From Rhizobium sp. AAP43 (GTDB lineage: Bacteria; Pseudomonadota; Alphaproteobacteria; Rhizobiales; Rhizobiaceae): DNA of 64,000 bases. Made by a program: the position numbers and the translations under genes. Positions 46,347-54,280 of this stretch are shown here, in pieces (position 1 is the stretch's first letter; every line of letters begins with the position of its first letter). The stretch lies in assembly GCF_001296045.1 (NCBI RefSeq), contig NZ_LJHS01000008.1, positions 1 to 64,000 on the forward strand, given 5' to 3'. The notes under the pieces are model-generated. The model was not told the origin of the DNA and ran no database searches. It saw nothing but the letters and a program-made list of their open reading frames with translations.

Positions 46347-48110
46347 ATGACCGCCGATTGTCTCGGCGTCGTCGTTAGAGGCTGTAGTTTGAAAGAGTTG
46401 ACTCCGGTTTCCGGCGAGGGAGGATTGGGCGCTTTGCGCGATATCCTGCCAGACGCCCCGCTACAGCCGGCGCTGCTCGAGGCCATGTCCGAAGCGCTGC
46501 AGGCAGCCGTTCTCGTTTATGACCGCAACGACCATCTCATCTTCGCCAGCCGCAACGTCACCAACTACCTCAATCTGCCGACTGACACCTTTCGCCTGGG
46601 AACGCGCCTGCGCGACATTCTCGAAACGGCTTATGCGGCCGGCTGGCGGCATCTGGTCCCGGGGCAGGGCAACGACGAAACGCCGACACGTGACGAATGG
46701 CTGACACGCCAGATTGCGGCGCACTGGCGCGAACGGTTCGAAATGCAGGTCTGGGAAGATGGCAAGCGCTGGACCCGCTACAGCAAGCGTCGCCTCGCCT
46801 CGGGTTTTGGCTTCTGCATCATGACGGACGTGACCGACCAGAAGCGCCGCGAGGACCAGTGGCGAGCCGATGTCGAGCGCGTCCAGCTGACAGAGGAAAT
46901 TCTCGACAATCTCGCCCATCCGGTTTTTGTCCAGGACCGCAGCCTGCATGTCGTTGCCGTCAACAAGATCTTCTGCTCCACCTTGTCGGTGGGAAGTGAA
47001 CAGGCATTGGGCAGCCCGCTCCACGATGTCTTCGAGCACGCCGTCGCCGAGCGGCTGCTGGAACTGTCGCGCGAGGTTCTCGAAACCGGCGTCACCGCGT
47101 CGCTGGCGCTGGAGATGCGGGTTCACGGATCTGCATTGCGGATGATGCGCATCCACATGCAGCGCGTCGGCAAGCCAGGTCGATACTTTCTTGTCTCCAG
47201 CCTGGATGACGGCGGTGCGCTTGCCGACAGCGGTGATGGCATCTCTGGACATTCCCAGGCGGAGGCTCTCCCGTCGGTGATGGATGCGGATAAGGAAAAG
47301 GCCGGTGGCCGCCTTGCTGGCCGCAAGGCACTGGTGGTCAGTGGCGAGCCCGCCTTCGAGCGCGAAATGCTCGACCTTCTGAGTTTGCTCGGCCTTGATT
47401 CCTGCTGCGTTCGCAACGACGACGAACTCGAGGCCTTTCTGGATGTCGCCCGCTCCGTCAGCGTGTCGATTGATCTCGCCATTGTCGATATCAGGGTCGA
47501 CATGCAGTGCCTTGGCCTGATCCAGGCGCAGGAGATCGACTACCTGACCGTCGAGGATGGTGAGGAGCCTTCGGATCTCGCCTTCGCGATTCTCGACAGA
47601 TTGACGGCGCTGCAGTCGGACCCGGCGCCGGTCGACGATTGGGAAATCTGCACCGAGGACGATCCACCGGTTGTCGTCGACTCTGTCCAGGTCATCGAAA
47701 AGCCTCAGCCGCCGAGCCGCCAGTCGCTCATCCTTGTGGCCGAAGACAACGAGATCAACCAGATCGTCTTTTCCCAGATCCTTGATGGACTGGGCCATGC
47801 CTATCGGATCTGTGCTGATGGCGAGGAGGTCATCGCCGCCTGGCGGGACCTCAACCCGGCTCTTATCCTGATGGATGTCACCTTGCCGATCGTGAACGGC
47901 TTCGAAGCCGCCAGCCGCATCCGCGCAGCAGAAGACGACACACCCGCGCGCATGCCGATCATCGGCGTCCTGCCCCATGCCTTCGATCGCGATCGCGAAG
48001 CCTGCTATGCTGCCGGCATGGACGAGGTGATCCTCAAGCCTCTGAGCCCTGATGTCATAGAGCAGGTCATCCAGCGGCATGCACCCGAACTTGCGCGTTC
48101 GGCCGCATAA
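46347..48110 (+). CDS. PAS-domain protein with two receiver-like domains
   Basis: A 587-residue cytoplasmic signalling protein without a kinase domain. Two PAS domains cover about residues 45-165 (VLVYDRNDHLIFASRNVTNY start) and 175-285 (NLAHPVFVQDRSLHVVAVNK). A degenerate receiver-like domain lies at about 322-420, and a true receiver at about 462-580 with LILVAEDNEINQ, the phosphorylated Asp510 in LILMDVTLPIVNGF, and ILKPLS. The conserved Thr/Ser of the receiver is replaced by Leu in IIGVLPHAF. A TTG at 46389 behind AGAGG is an alternative start. The GGDEF-EAL gene follows 117 bp later, suggesting a shared pathway. Confidence 0.82.
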   Translation: MTADCLGVVVRGCSLKELTPVSGEGGLGALRDILPDAPLQPALLEAMSEALQAAVLVYDRNDHLIFASRNVTNYLNLPTDTFRLGTRLRDILETAYAAGWRHLVPGQGNDETPTRDEWLTRQIAAHWRERFEMQVWEDGKRWTRYSKRRLASGFGFCIMTDVTDQKRREDQWRADVERVQLTEEILDNLAHPVFVQDRSLHVVAVNKIFCSTLSVGSEQALGSPLHDVFEHAVAERLLELSREVLETGVTASLALEMRVHGSALRMMRIHMQRVGKPGRYFLVSSLDDGGALADSGDGISGHSQAEALPSVMDADKEKAGGRLAGRKALVVSGEPAFEREMLDLLSLLGLDSCCVRNDDELEAFLDVARSVSVSIDLAIVDIRVDMQCLGLIQAQEIDYLTVEDGEEPSDLAFAILDRLTALQSDPAPVDDWEICTEDDPPVVVDSVQVIEKPQPPSRQSLILVAEDNEINQIVFSQILDGLGHAYRICADGEEVIAAWRDLNPALILMDVTLPIVNGFEAASRIRAAEDDTPARMPIIGVLPHAFDRDREACYAAGMDEVILKPLSPDVIEQVIQRHAPELARSAA

Positions 48111-48227
48111 TGTTCAATCACCCCTGATTATGGGGTGACGGACGGCTGTGTGGAGCCGCCCTCGATATGCTTTTATTAAGGCTTGCGCTGCATTCTGGAA
48201 CATGTTGAGGCGTACCAGGAAGAGTGA

Positions 48228-49589
48228 ATGGGTCCCGCTGGAACCAAAGCCGAGCACGGTGACCAGGACGAGCAATCGAATCTGACCTACACCGATCGCC
48301 TGACCGGTCTGGGAAATCGTGTGCGCCTGCGCGACAAGGTGCGCCAGCTCGCGGCTGACCGTTCGGCAGACCCTGCACCCTTCACTGTCGGCATCGTCAA
48401 CCTGGACGGTTTCAAGCCGATCAACGATCTCTTCGGACAATCAGCCGGCGATGAAATCCTGTGCCAGGTCGCGCATCGCCTGAAGGCCTGTGTGCCGGAT
48501 GGTGCGACCGTCACGCGGCATGATGGGGATGAATTTGCCGTCATTCTGCCGCTGGTTTTCGAGCGCAATGGTGCCGATCGCGCGGGCCAGCTGATCAAGG
48601 ATGTGCTCTCTGCGCCTTACGACCTCGGCGATCGCAATGTCCGGCTATCGGCCTCGCTCGGCTTTGCTGTCTACCCCTTTGCCGGCGGCGATTTCGAGGA
48701 TCTGATGAAGAGCGCCGAGACCGCGCTCTATCGCTCGAAACGTCGTGGCCGCGGTCAGATCACCGTCTATTCCCGCGAAATTGCCCAGGAAATGAAGCGC
48801 GCGACGCAGCTGGAACAGGCGCTGCGCAATGCCATCATCAATGACACGGTTGATGTCCACTTCCAGCCGATCGTCCGCCTTGTCGATGGGCGCGTGCTCG
48901 GCTTCGAAGCGCTCGCTCGCTGGATCGATCCCGATCTCGGTTTCGTTTCACCGGCCGTCTTCGTGCCGCTCGCAGAAGAACGAGGCTTTATCGACACGCT
49001 GTCCGAAACACTGTTGCGCAAGGCAGCGGAAGCGACGCTCGCTTGGCCCCGCGACCTCTTCCTTTCCTTTAACCTGTCTTCGGTCCAGCTGATGGACCCG
49101 CGCACCTCATTCAACACCTTGTCCATCCTCAACAGCGTTGGCTTCGATCCGCGCCGGCTTGAAATGGAAATCACCGAAACGGCCGTCATGTCCTCGGCCG
49201 ATACAGCCCGGAGGATCATCCGCGAGCTAAAGGACGCCGGCATCCGCATATCCCTGGATGATTTCGGCACGGGCCAATCCAGCCTTGGGCGCCTGCGCGA
49301 ATTTACCTTCGACAAGGTCAAGATCGACCGCGCCTTCGTCTCCGCCATCACCACCGACCGCATTTCCGAACACATCGTCCGGGCGATCGTCACCATGTGC
49401 AAGGGCTTGGAACTCGAAGTCGTCGCCGAGGGCATCGAGACGGAAGCGGAAGCCGAAGCCTTGCGGCAGCTCGGTTGCGGCATGGGGCAGGGATACCATT
49501 TCGGCAAGCCGGCCGATTCTGGTGCCACCTTGCGCTACCTGCTCGAACATCATCACGAATTCGCGGTCATCGACCGGGTAACCGCCTGA
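48228..49589 (+). CDS. GGDEF-EAL domain protein (cyclic di-GMP signalling)
   Basis: A 453-residue soluble protein. The GGDEF domain (about residues 20-180) starts DRLTGLGNRVRLRDKV but its signature reads HDGDEFAV, with Asp in place of the first Gly, so cyclase activity is doubtful. The EAL domain (about 200-445) keeps LGFEALARWIDP, NLSSVQL, EITETAV, LDDFGTGQSSLG and VVAEGIETEAEAEAL, so phosphodiesterase activity is likely. DDFGTG is followed by Gln instead of the usual Tyr. There is no membrane or sensor domain. It follows the PAS/receiver gene. Confidence 0.92.
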   Translation: MGPAGTKAEHGDQDEQSNLTYTDRLTGLGNRVRLRDKVRQLAADRSADPAPFTVGIVNLDGFKPINDLFGQSAGDEILCQVAHRLKACVPDGATVTRHDGDEFAVILPLVFERNGADRAGQLIKDVLSAPYDLGDRNVRLSASLGFAVYPFAGGDFEDLMKSAETALYRSKRRGRGQITVYSREIAQEMKRATQLEQALRNAIINDTVDVHFQPIVRLVDGRVLGFEALARWIDPDLGFVSPAVFVPLAEERGFIDTLSETLLRKAAEATLAWPRDLFLSFNLSSVQLMDPRTSFNTLSILNSVGFDPRRLEMEITETAVMSSADTARRIIRELKDAGIRISLDDFGTGQSSLGRLREFTFDKVKIDRAFVSAITTDRISEHIVRAIVTMCKGLELEVVAEGIETEAEAEALRQLGCGMGQGYHFGKPADSGATLRYLLEHHHEFAVIDRVTA

Positions 49590-49623
49590 CGCTTGCGACC
49601 ATCGTTCAGGATGGCCAAAACAC

Positions 49624-49648
49624 CAAAAGGCGGCGCCGAAGCGCCGCC
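49624..49648 (-). terminator. Terminator after the PRC-barrel gene
   Basis: On the minus strand GGCGGCGC-TTCG-GCGCCGCC is a perfect stem closed by a stable tetraloop, followed by TTTTGGTGTTTT. It lies about 50 bp past the PRC-barrel gene stop and also about 35 bp past the converging GGDEF-EAL gene. Confidence 0.9.
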
Positions 49649-49697
49649 CATGAGGCTTGTGTGGTCGTCGACCGCAACAGGTCCCTCATTCCGGGGA

Positions 49698-50291
49698 TTA
49701 GTTACCCGTCGACGAGGTCGTCGTGCCGTCGGTCGGAGCCACGCCGGTACCGGTCGCATTGCCAGCATCAGCAGCCTGGTCGTCCAGCGTGCGGAACTCC
49801 GGCGCGTTGGTCAGGCTTTCAGCCGTTTCAGTGGTCGTCAGGCGGGCTTCGCCCTCCGCACCGTTCTCAGCCGCTTCGCGGGTGATGGTGATCTTGTCGA
49901 ACGGGATTGCGACATCCTTTGAGCCGATGCCGAGGAAACCGCCGACGCCGACAACAGCCGCGACAACACCGCCATCCTTCTCAACGAGCAGGTCATTGAT
50001 GTTGCCGATCGTTTCATTGTCGGCGGTGTAGATTGCCTCACCCATGAAATCGTTGACGCTGATGTGGTTTTCAGCCTGCTCGGTCAGATAGGTGGCCGAA
50101 GAGGCAGAAGCGGCAGTGGTCGTGCTCATGGCGCCGTTGGTAGCGTCAGGGGCAGCAGGCGCAACGGCCGGGGCTTCCGTGCCAGTCGTGGCAGGGGGAG
50201 TGGTCGTGGCATCCTGGGCAAAAGCGACCGGGGCCATGGCGGTGGAGCCGAGCAGCAGAGCTGCGGCGAGGGTCTTGAAGGACTTCTTCAT
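49698..50291 (-). CDS. Exported PRC-barrel domain protein
   Basis: A 197-residue protein with a signal peptide (MKKSFKTLAAALLLGSTAMA, cleavage after VAFA), followed by a low-complexity Ala/Thr/Pro stretch to about residue 70. The PRC-barrel domain covers about residues 80-150: DFMGEAIYTADNETIGNIND, LLVEKDGGVVAAVVGVGGFL and DVAIPFDKITI. The tail is Thr/Ser/Gly-rich. Similar proteins are common in rhizobia, often stress-induced; no function is known. Confidence 0.9.
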   Translation of the reverse strand: MKKSFKTLAAALLLGSTAMAPVAFAQDATTTPPATTGTEAPAVAPAAPDATNGAMSTTTAASASSATYLTEQAENHISVNDFMGEAIYTADNETIGNINDLLVEKDGGVVAAVVGVGGFLGIGSKDVAIPFDKITITREAAENGAEGEARLTTTETAESLTNAPEFRTLDDQAADAGNATGTGVAPTDGTTTSSTGN

Positions 50292-50432
50292 GATGGACTA
50301 CCTTTCCTCTCGAATTCTCTATCGAATGACTTGGCTGCGAGATGCTGCTGCCTTGTCGGTTCGAGGGGAAAATGCCCTTTGGCCGCGTTCGTTCCGTTAT
50401 CCGTCGCAGGTTTATTTTGTTGTTTTGACGGA

Positions 50433-50470
50433 ACAAAACCCGCAAAACGTGGTTTGCGGGCCTCCTTTTT
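50433..50470. terminator. Terminator downstream of the SMP-30 gene
   Basis: CCCGCAAA (50439-50446) and TTTGCGGG (50453-50460) form a perfect stem. On the minus strand it is followed by TTTTGTT, ending the SMP-30-like transcript; on the + strand by a CCTCCTTTTT run, so it works both ways. Confidence 0.85.
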
Positions 50471-50494
50471 AAGCGATCTATGACAGGACGGAGA

Positions 50495-51379
50495 TCAAAG
50501 CTTGAACAGCGGTTCCGGCTTGCCGCGAACGCTGACACCAAGATCGAAAAGCGCACCAGCCAGCGGTTCGTTGCCACGTTCTTCGTCAGTCAGGCCTTCC
50601 CAGCAGGAGGTGACGGCAAGACGATCGAGGGCCTTGCCGAAGAAGGCGGGGCAGGTTGGGCGACTTACCGGAACGGCATGGCGCGACAGGTGACGACCGT
50701 CCGGCGAATAGCGATCCACAGCACCCCCATCCCAGTTGGAATTCCAGATTGTGCCTTCGAGATCCGTCACGGAACCGTCGATCACGCCCTTGCGTGCGGA
50801 TTGGTCGATCAGCACTTTCGGCGCCGAACGCGGCAGACCGGTGAGCGGGTCAAGCTCGACGCTCATCATGTGGTTGACCTTCGAGTCGTTAAAATAGCCG
50901 ATCGTGCCATCCGGCGAGAAGCAGATGCCGTTCGGAATGCTGACAGCCTCGAACAGCTTGGTCACCTGCGTTCCGGCAATATGGAAGATGGCGCCGGCGC
51001 CGGTTTCCGCCGTCCGGCTCATCGTGCCGATCCACAAGGCGCCGCTTGGATGCACGCGCCCGTCATTCGACCGATTGCTCGGCTTGTCCTCGATCTGGAC
51101 GTATGGCGTGAGGACGCCGGATTGGCGGTCGCGCAGGTAGAGCCCCTTGTCAGACGCCAGCATCTGGCGCTGGTCGTCCACCGAGGCGATGACGCTGCCC
51201 TTGAATGGCAGGGCATGCGTGTAGGTCTGGCCACGCTCGACATCGAGCTCGCAGAGCGTGGATCCGAGGATATCGAACCACCAGAGGCGTCCCGTGATCG
51301 GATCGTAGGACGGGCCTTCGCCCAGTTCCAGGCACTCTTTCGAAAGAACCGTGCCCTTGAATGTCTCAGTTGCGACCAT
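50495..51379 (-). CDS. SMP-30/gluconolactonase family protein
   Basis: A 294-residue six-bladed beta-propeller lactonase. LGEGPSYDPITGRLWWFDIL starts the propeller and carries the first metal-binding Glu. IGTMSRTAETGAG, NGICFSPDGTIGYFNDSK and VTDLEGTIWNSNWDGG hold the central Asn/Asp metal ligands. Bacterial members hydrolyse sugar lactones such as gluconolactone or arabinonolactone; the substrate here is open. No signal peptide, so it acts in the cytoplasm. It stands alone, with terminators on the downstream side. Confidence 0.92.
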   Translation of the reverse strand: MVATETFKGTVLSKECLELGEGPSYDPITGRLWWFDILGSTLCELDVERGQTYTHALPFKGSVIASVDDQRQMLASDKGLYLRDRQSGVLTPYVQIEDKPSNRSNDGRVHPSGALWIGTMSRTAETGAGAIFHIAGTQVTKLFEAVSIPNGICFSPDGTIGYFNDSKVNHMMSVELDPLTGLPRSAPKVLIDQSARKGVIDGSVTDLEGTIWNSNWDGGAVDRYSPDGRHLSRHAVPVSRPTCPAFFGKALDRLAVTSCWEGLTDEERGNEPLAGALFDLGVSVRGKPEPLFKL

Positions 51380-51741
51380 GCGTTGTCTCCTGCCGAAATC
51401 TCGGTCGTGTTTTTAGGCGTCAGACCTTTGTCTAACAGGGGTTTACGGTAAAATTGAAGGCCTATCTGGACCCCCAAAGCCGCAGGGGCTTATCCTCACC
51501 CAATTATTGGAGGCGGATTCGGTTTTCGAATCTTTCGCCTTCACGTTATTCCGGCATGATCTATTTTGTAATGCGGCGCCTCGATACATGTTACCAGAGG
51601 TGGTTCGCGATGGCATTGATGATGGATTTTTTGGATGCTCTGCTGGCACCTGGACGATATGATGGGAAACGACGGGGATGATCGGTATCGGCGGGTACGT
51701 CTGATCGACCGGGTTGTCGCTGGCGCGGAAATGACGAAGCC
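51380..51741. other. Gene-free interval upstream of the LuxR gene
   Basis: About 360 bp with short open frames only, none with a family resemblance or a credible start. It is more AT-rich than the surroundings (for example ATCTATTTTGTAATGCGG). It should hold the divergent promoters of the SMP-30 and LuxR genes, but I could not pick a clear -35/-10 pair or lux-box palindrome. Confidence 0.5.
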
Positions 51742-52479
51742 ATGAGTCCGTTGGAGAATGTGAAGGAAAGCCGGATCGACACTTTGGTTGAAGAAGTGTC
51801 GGGGTTCAAAACGCAGTTCGACGTCTTCCGGTTCATGAAGCGCGTGACCGAGCAATATGGCTCCCGTGCCTTCATGGTGGTCAATCTGCCGGGTCCGACG
51901 GCACTCAGCCTCGCCAGCAGCTCGATCATCACCAATTGGCCATCCGATCTGATTTCCGAATTCGACCAGGTCGGCCTTCTGGCCGGAAGCCCGGTTCTGG
52001 CGCATCTGCGCAGGGCCTCCATTCCGTTCCGCTACGACGTGGAGCGCAGCGACCTGAAACGTGACGCGCAGACGGCTGCGGTTTCAAGAGCCCTCTTCAC
52101 CCGGTTCAGAATGAACAGGGGGGCTTATTTCCCAGTGCATGACGCATCAGGCGCGCGCGGCGCGATCTCGCTCAGTGGCGATCGCCAGCCCTTCACCAAT
52201 GACGAGATGAAGGACCTGACCTATCTGTCGATCTTCGTCTTCAACCAGCTGGCGGAAATCCGGGAACTGGACAGCCGCAACAGCGACATGCTGACGGAGC
52301 GCGAGCTCGACTGCCTCAACTGGACGGCCGCTGGCAAGACCAGCGTCGAGATCGCCGAAATCCTGACCCTCTCCGAGCACACCATCAACCACTACCTCAA
52401 TCGGGCGACCAAGAAGCTCGATGCGGTCAACCGCACGCAGGCCGTTGCAAAGGCCCTGCGCCTCGGCCTGATCAAGTAG
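51742..52479 (+). CDS. LuxR-family regulator with autoinducer-type domain (solo)
   Basis: A 245-residue regulator. The N-terminal part (about 15-165) resembles an autoinducer-binding domain, and the C-terminal LuxR helix-turn-helix is LTERELDCLNWTAAGKTSVE followed by IAEILTLSEHTINHYLNRAT. By hand alignment two acyl-homoserine-lactone contacts are changed: the usual Asp-Pro is SPVL (Asp to Ser), and the usual Pro-Phe-x-Trp is PFRYD (Trp to Tyr). It may thus bind another ligand or none. No luxI-type synthase gene is in the window. Confidence 0.9.
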   Translation: MSPLENVKESRIDTLVEEVSGFKTQFDVFRFMKRVTEQYGSRAFMVVNLPGPTALSLASSSIITNWPSDLISEFDQVGLLAGSPVLAHLRRASIPFRYDVERSDLKRDAQTAAVSRALFTRFRMNRGAYFPVHDASGARGAISLSGDRQPFTNDEMKDLTYLSIFVFNQLAEIRELDSRNSDMLTERELDCLNWTAAGKTSVEIAEILTLSEHTINHYLNRATKKLDAVNRTQAVAKALRLGLIK

Positions 52480-52579
52480 ATGCTCAACTGGCGCTTTTTT
52501 GAGCGCCATTCCGCCTGCTTTCTTCGCACGAAGCCACGGATTTCGCAGCATTAAGCGGCCGATACTGCGCTGCACAATC

Positions 52580-52595
52580 TGGCACGGATCCTGCA
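52580..52595 (+). promoter_or_regulatory. Sigma54 (RpoN)-type promoter
   Basis: TGGCACG-GATC-CTGCA matches the -24/-12 consensus TGGCACG-N4-TTGCW at all but one base, with the correct GG-to-GC spacing. It lies 100 bp after the LuxR stop and 213 bp before mrp. A terminator follows at 52655-52700, so the transcript would be short. I could not identify an NtrC or other enhancer site upstream. Confidence 0.7.
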
Positions 52596-52604
52596 TCTTG
52601 AGGA

Positions 52605-52700
52605 TCAGTCCAGAGGGGACGTAGCAAGGCACCTGTCAAGGGTCCTGCAAGGAGAAGCCGCCATAGGGGCCGTCCGGCACCACGTGGCGGCTTTTCTTTT
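52605..52700 (+). ncRNA. Candidate small RNA (about 95 nt), sigma54-driven
   Basis: Defined by a sigma54-type promoter with predicted start near 52605 and a strong terminator (see separate entry). Within it, GTCC-N5-GGAC (52608-52620) makes a small hairpin and GCAAGG/CCTGC can make a second, so three stem-loops are possible. There is no open reading frame with a start and ribosome-binding site. The luxR-to-mrp location and size recall the alpha-r8/MmgR class of rhizobial small RNAs, but I cannot verify that match from memory. Instead it could be a leader of mrp ended by attenuation. Confidence 0.55.
52655..52700 (+). terminator. Terminator ending the candidate small RNA
   Basis: AAGCCGCCA (52655-52663) and TGGCGGCTT (52685-52693) form a perfect nine-pair stem followed by TTCTTTTC. 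It stands 110 bp before mrp, too far from the LuxR stop (175 bp) to be its obvious terminator. Confidence 0.85.
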
Positions 52701-52808
52701 CTCGCATCCAGCGCGGTATATGTCGACGCAGGCATGCGATGCCTGTTGGCGAAGTCGTGTCGCTCCATTATCTAAGGCCGGACGCGACAAGACGCAGAAG
52801 GACATGAC

Positions 52809-53981
52809 ATGACAGAGTTGACACGCGAGATCGTACGCCAGGCCCTGACCGGTGTCCGGGGACCCGATCTCGACGGAAACATCGTCGACCTCGGCATGGT
52901 GTCCGACATCTTCATTTCCGAAGGCAAGGTCTACTTCTCGATCAATGTGCCCGCAGACCGTGCCGATGCGCTGGAGCCGCTGCGTCAGGCGGCCGAGCGC
53001 ACCGTCAAGGCGCTTGCCGGTGTCAAGGGTGCCGTGGTCAGCCTGACGGCCGAGCGAAAGCAGGGAAGTGCCGCGCCGCCGCGCCCGCAAGCCGCCCCTG
53101 CCGCCCACAGCCACGGGCATAGTCACGGCCACAGCCATGGTCCGGCACCGACGGGTCAGCCGGCCGGCCCGCGCGGCAAGGCAGGTGTTCCCGGTGTGGG
53201 CGCCATCATCGCGGTGGCCTCCGGCAAAGGCGGCGTCGGCAAGTCGACTACGGCCGTCAATCTTGCACTCGCCTTCAAGGCGAATGGCCTCAGCGTCGGC
53301 ATTCTCGATGCCGATGTCTATGGCCCCTCCATGCCGCGCCTCCTCGGCATCACCGGCCGTCCGCAGCAGATCGAGAACCGCATCATCGTGCCCATGGAAA
53401 ACTACGGCATCAAAGTGATGTCGATGGGCTTCCTCGTCGATGAAGGCACGGCGATGATCTGGCGCGGTCCGATGGTGCAGTCGGCGTTGATGCAGATGCT
53501 GCGGGAAGTCGCCTGGGGCGATCTCGACGTGCTCGTGGTCGACATGCCGCCGGGCACTGGCGATGCACAGTTGACCATGGCGCAGCAGGTGCCGCTGACC
53601 GGTGCCGTCATCGTCTCGACACCGCAGGATCTGGCGCTGATCGATGCGCGCAAGGGGCTGAACATGTTCAACAAGGTTGAGGTTCCGGTCCTCGGCATTG
53701 TTGAGAACATGAGCTATTTCATCGCCCCCGATACCGGCAACCGCTATGATATTTTCGGCCATGGTGGGGCAAAGACCGAAGCTGAGACGATTGGCGTGCC
53801 CTTCCTCGGCGAGGTGCCGCTGACAATCTCGATCCGCGAAATGTCTGATGCCGGAACGCCCGTGGTGGCTGCCGAACCCGATGGGCCGCAGGCGCGCATC
53901 TACCGCGACATCGCCGAGAAGGTCTGGGATCAGGTGAAGACCCGTTCTGGTCGTGCGGCACCCTCAATCGTTTTTGAATAG
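52809..53981 (+). CDS. mrp: Mrp/NBP35-type iron-sulfur carrier ATPase
   Basis: P-loop protein of the ApbC/Mrp family that carries and delivers Fe-S clusters. It has 390 residues: an N-terminal DUF59/MIP18 domain (about 1-85), a linker with a histidine-rich run (HSHGHSHGHSH, residues 100-110), and the ATPase domain from 130. The deviant Walker A is ASGKGGVGKSTT (138-148), Walker B region DVLVVDMPPGTGDAQLT. The usual CXXC near the C-terminus is not evident, as the region reads VENMSYFIAPDTGNRYDIFG; in this subgroup the paired cysteines are often missing. The His-rich linker may bind metal. Confidence 0.93.
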   Translation: MTELTREIVRQALTGVRGPDLDGNIVDLGMVSDIFISEGKVYFSINVPADRADALEPLRQAAERTVKALAGVKGAVVSLTAERKQGSAAPPRPQAAPAAHSHGHSHGHSHGPAPTGQPAGPRGKAGVPGVGAIIAVASGKGGVGKSTTAVNLALAFKANGLSVGILDADVYGPSMPRLLGITGRPQQIENRIIVPMENYGIKVMSMGFLVDEGTAMIWRGPMVQSALMQMLREVAWGDLDVLVVDMPPGTGDAQLTMAQQVPLTGAVIVSTPQDLALIDARKGLNMFNKVEVPVLGIVENMSYFIAPDTGNRYDIFGHGGAKTEAETIGVPFLGEVPLTISIREMSDAGTPVVAAEPDGPQARIYRDIAEKVWDQVKTRSGRAAPSIVFE

Positions 53982-54280
53982 GAGCAAGGGCCGCCGCCCC
54001 CGAACGCAGAGGCGCAAGGAGGCGGCGGGTCGCGCAGGCCCGGCTTCTTGGGTCGGGGGCTTGGACGCTCACCAGCGCGAAACGATCACCAACGACCATC
54101 GCGCCAGTCGATTCCGGACGCGTTGACCGAGATCAAGCTGTGGTTTCGGCCGGTCGCTTGACGGGTTCAGCCGTGCGGAGCCTGCAATTCAGTCGTGCAA
54201 GATAAGACTTGGCAAGCGATGCCGGAGTGTGATTTGGTCCGCGCCATTGCCGGATACGGTGCGGACGAAGGTGATCATTC
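53982..54280. other. Gene-free interval between mrp and corA
   Basis: About 300 bp without a supportable gene, RNA or terminator. It begins with a very GC-rich part (GGGCCGCCGCCCCC) and carries no clear repeat. It should hold the corA promoter. Confidence 0.5.

Noticed and set aside
52490..52509. TGGCGCT/AGCGCCA hairpin as the LuxR gene terminator.
   Set aside because: The T run is in the loop and not behind the stem, so it does not make a standard terminator.
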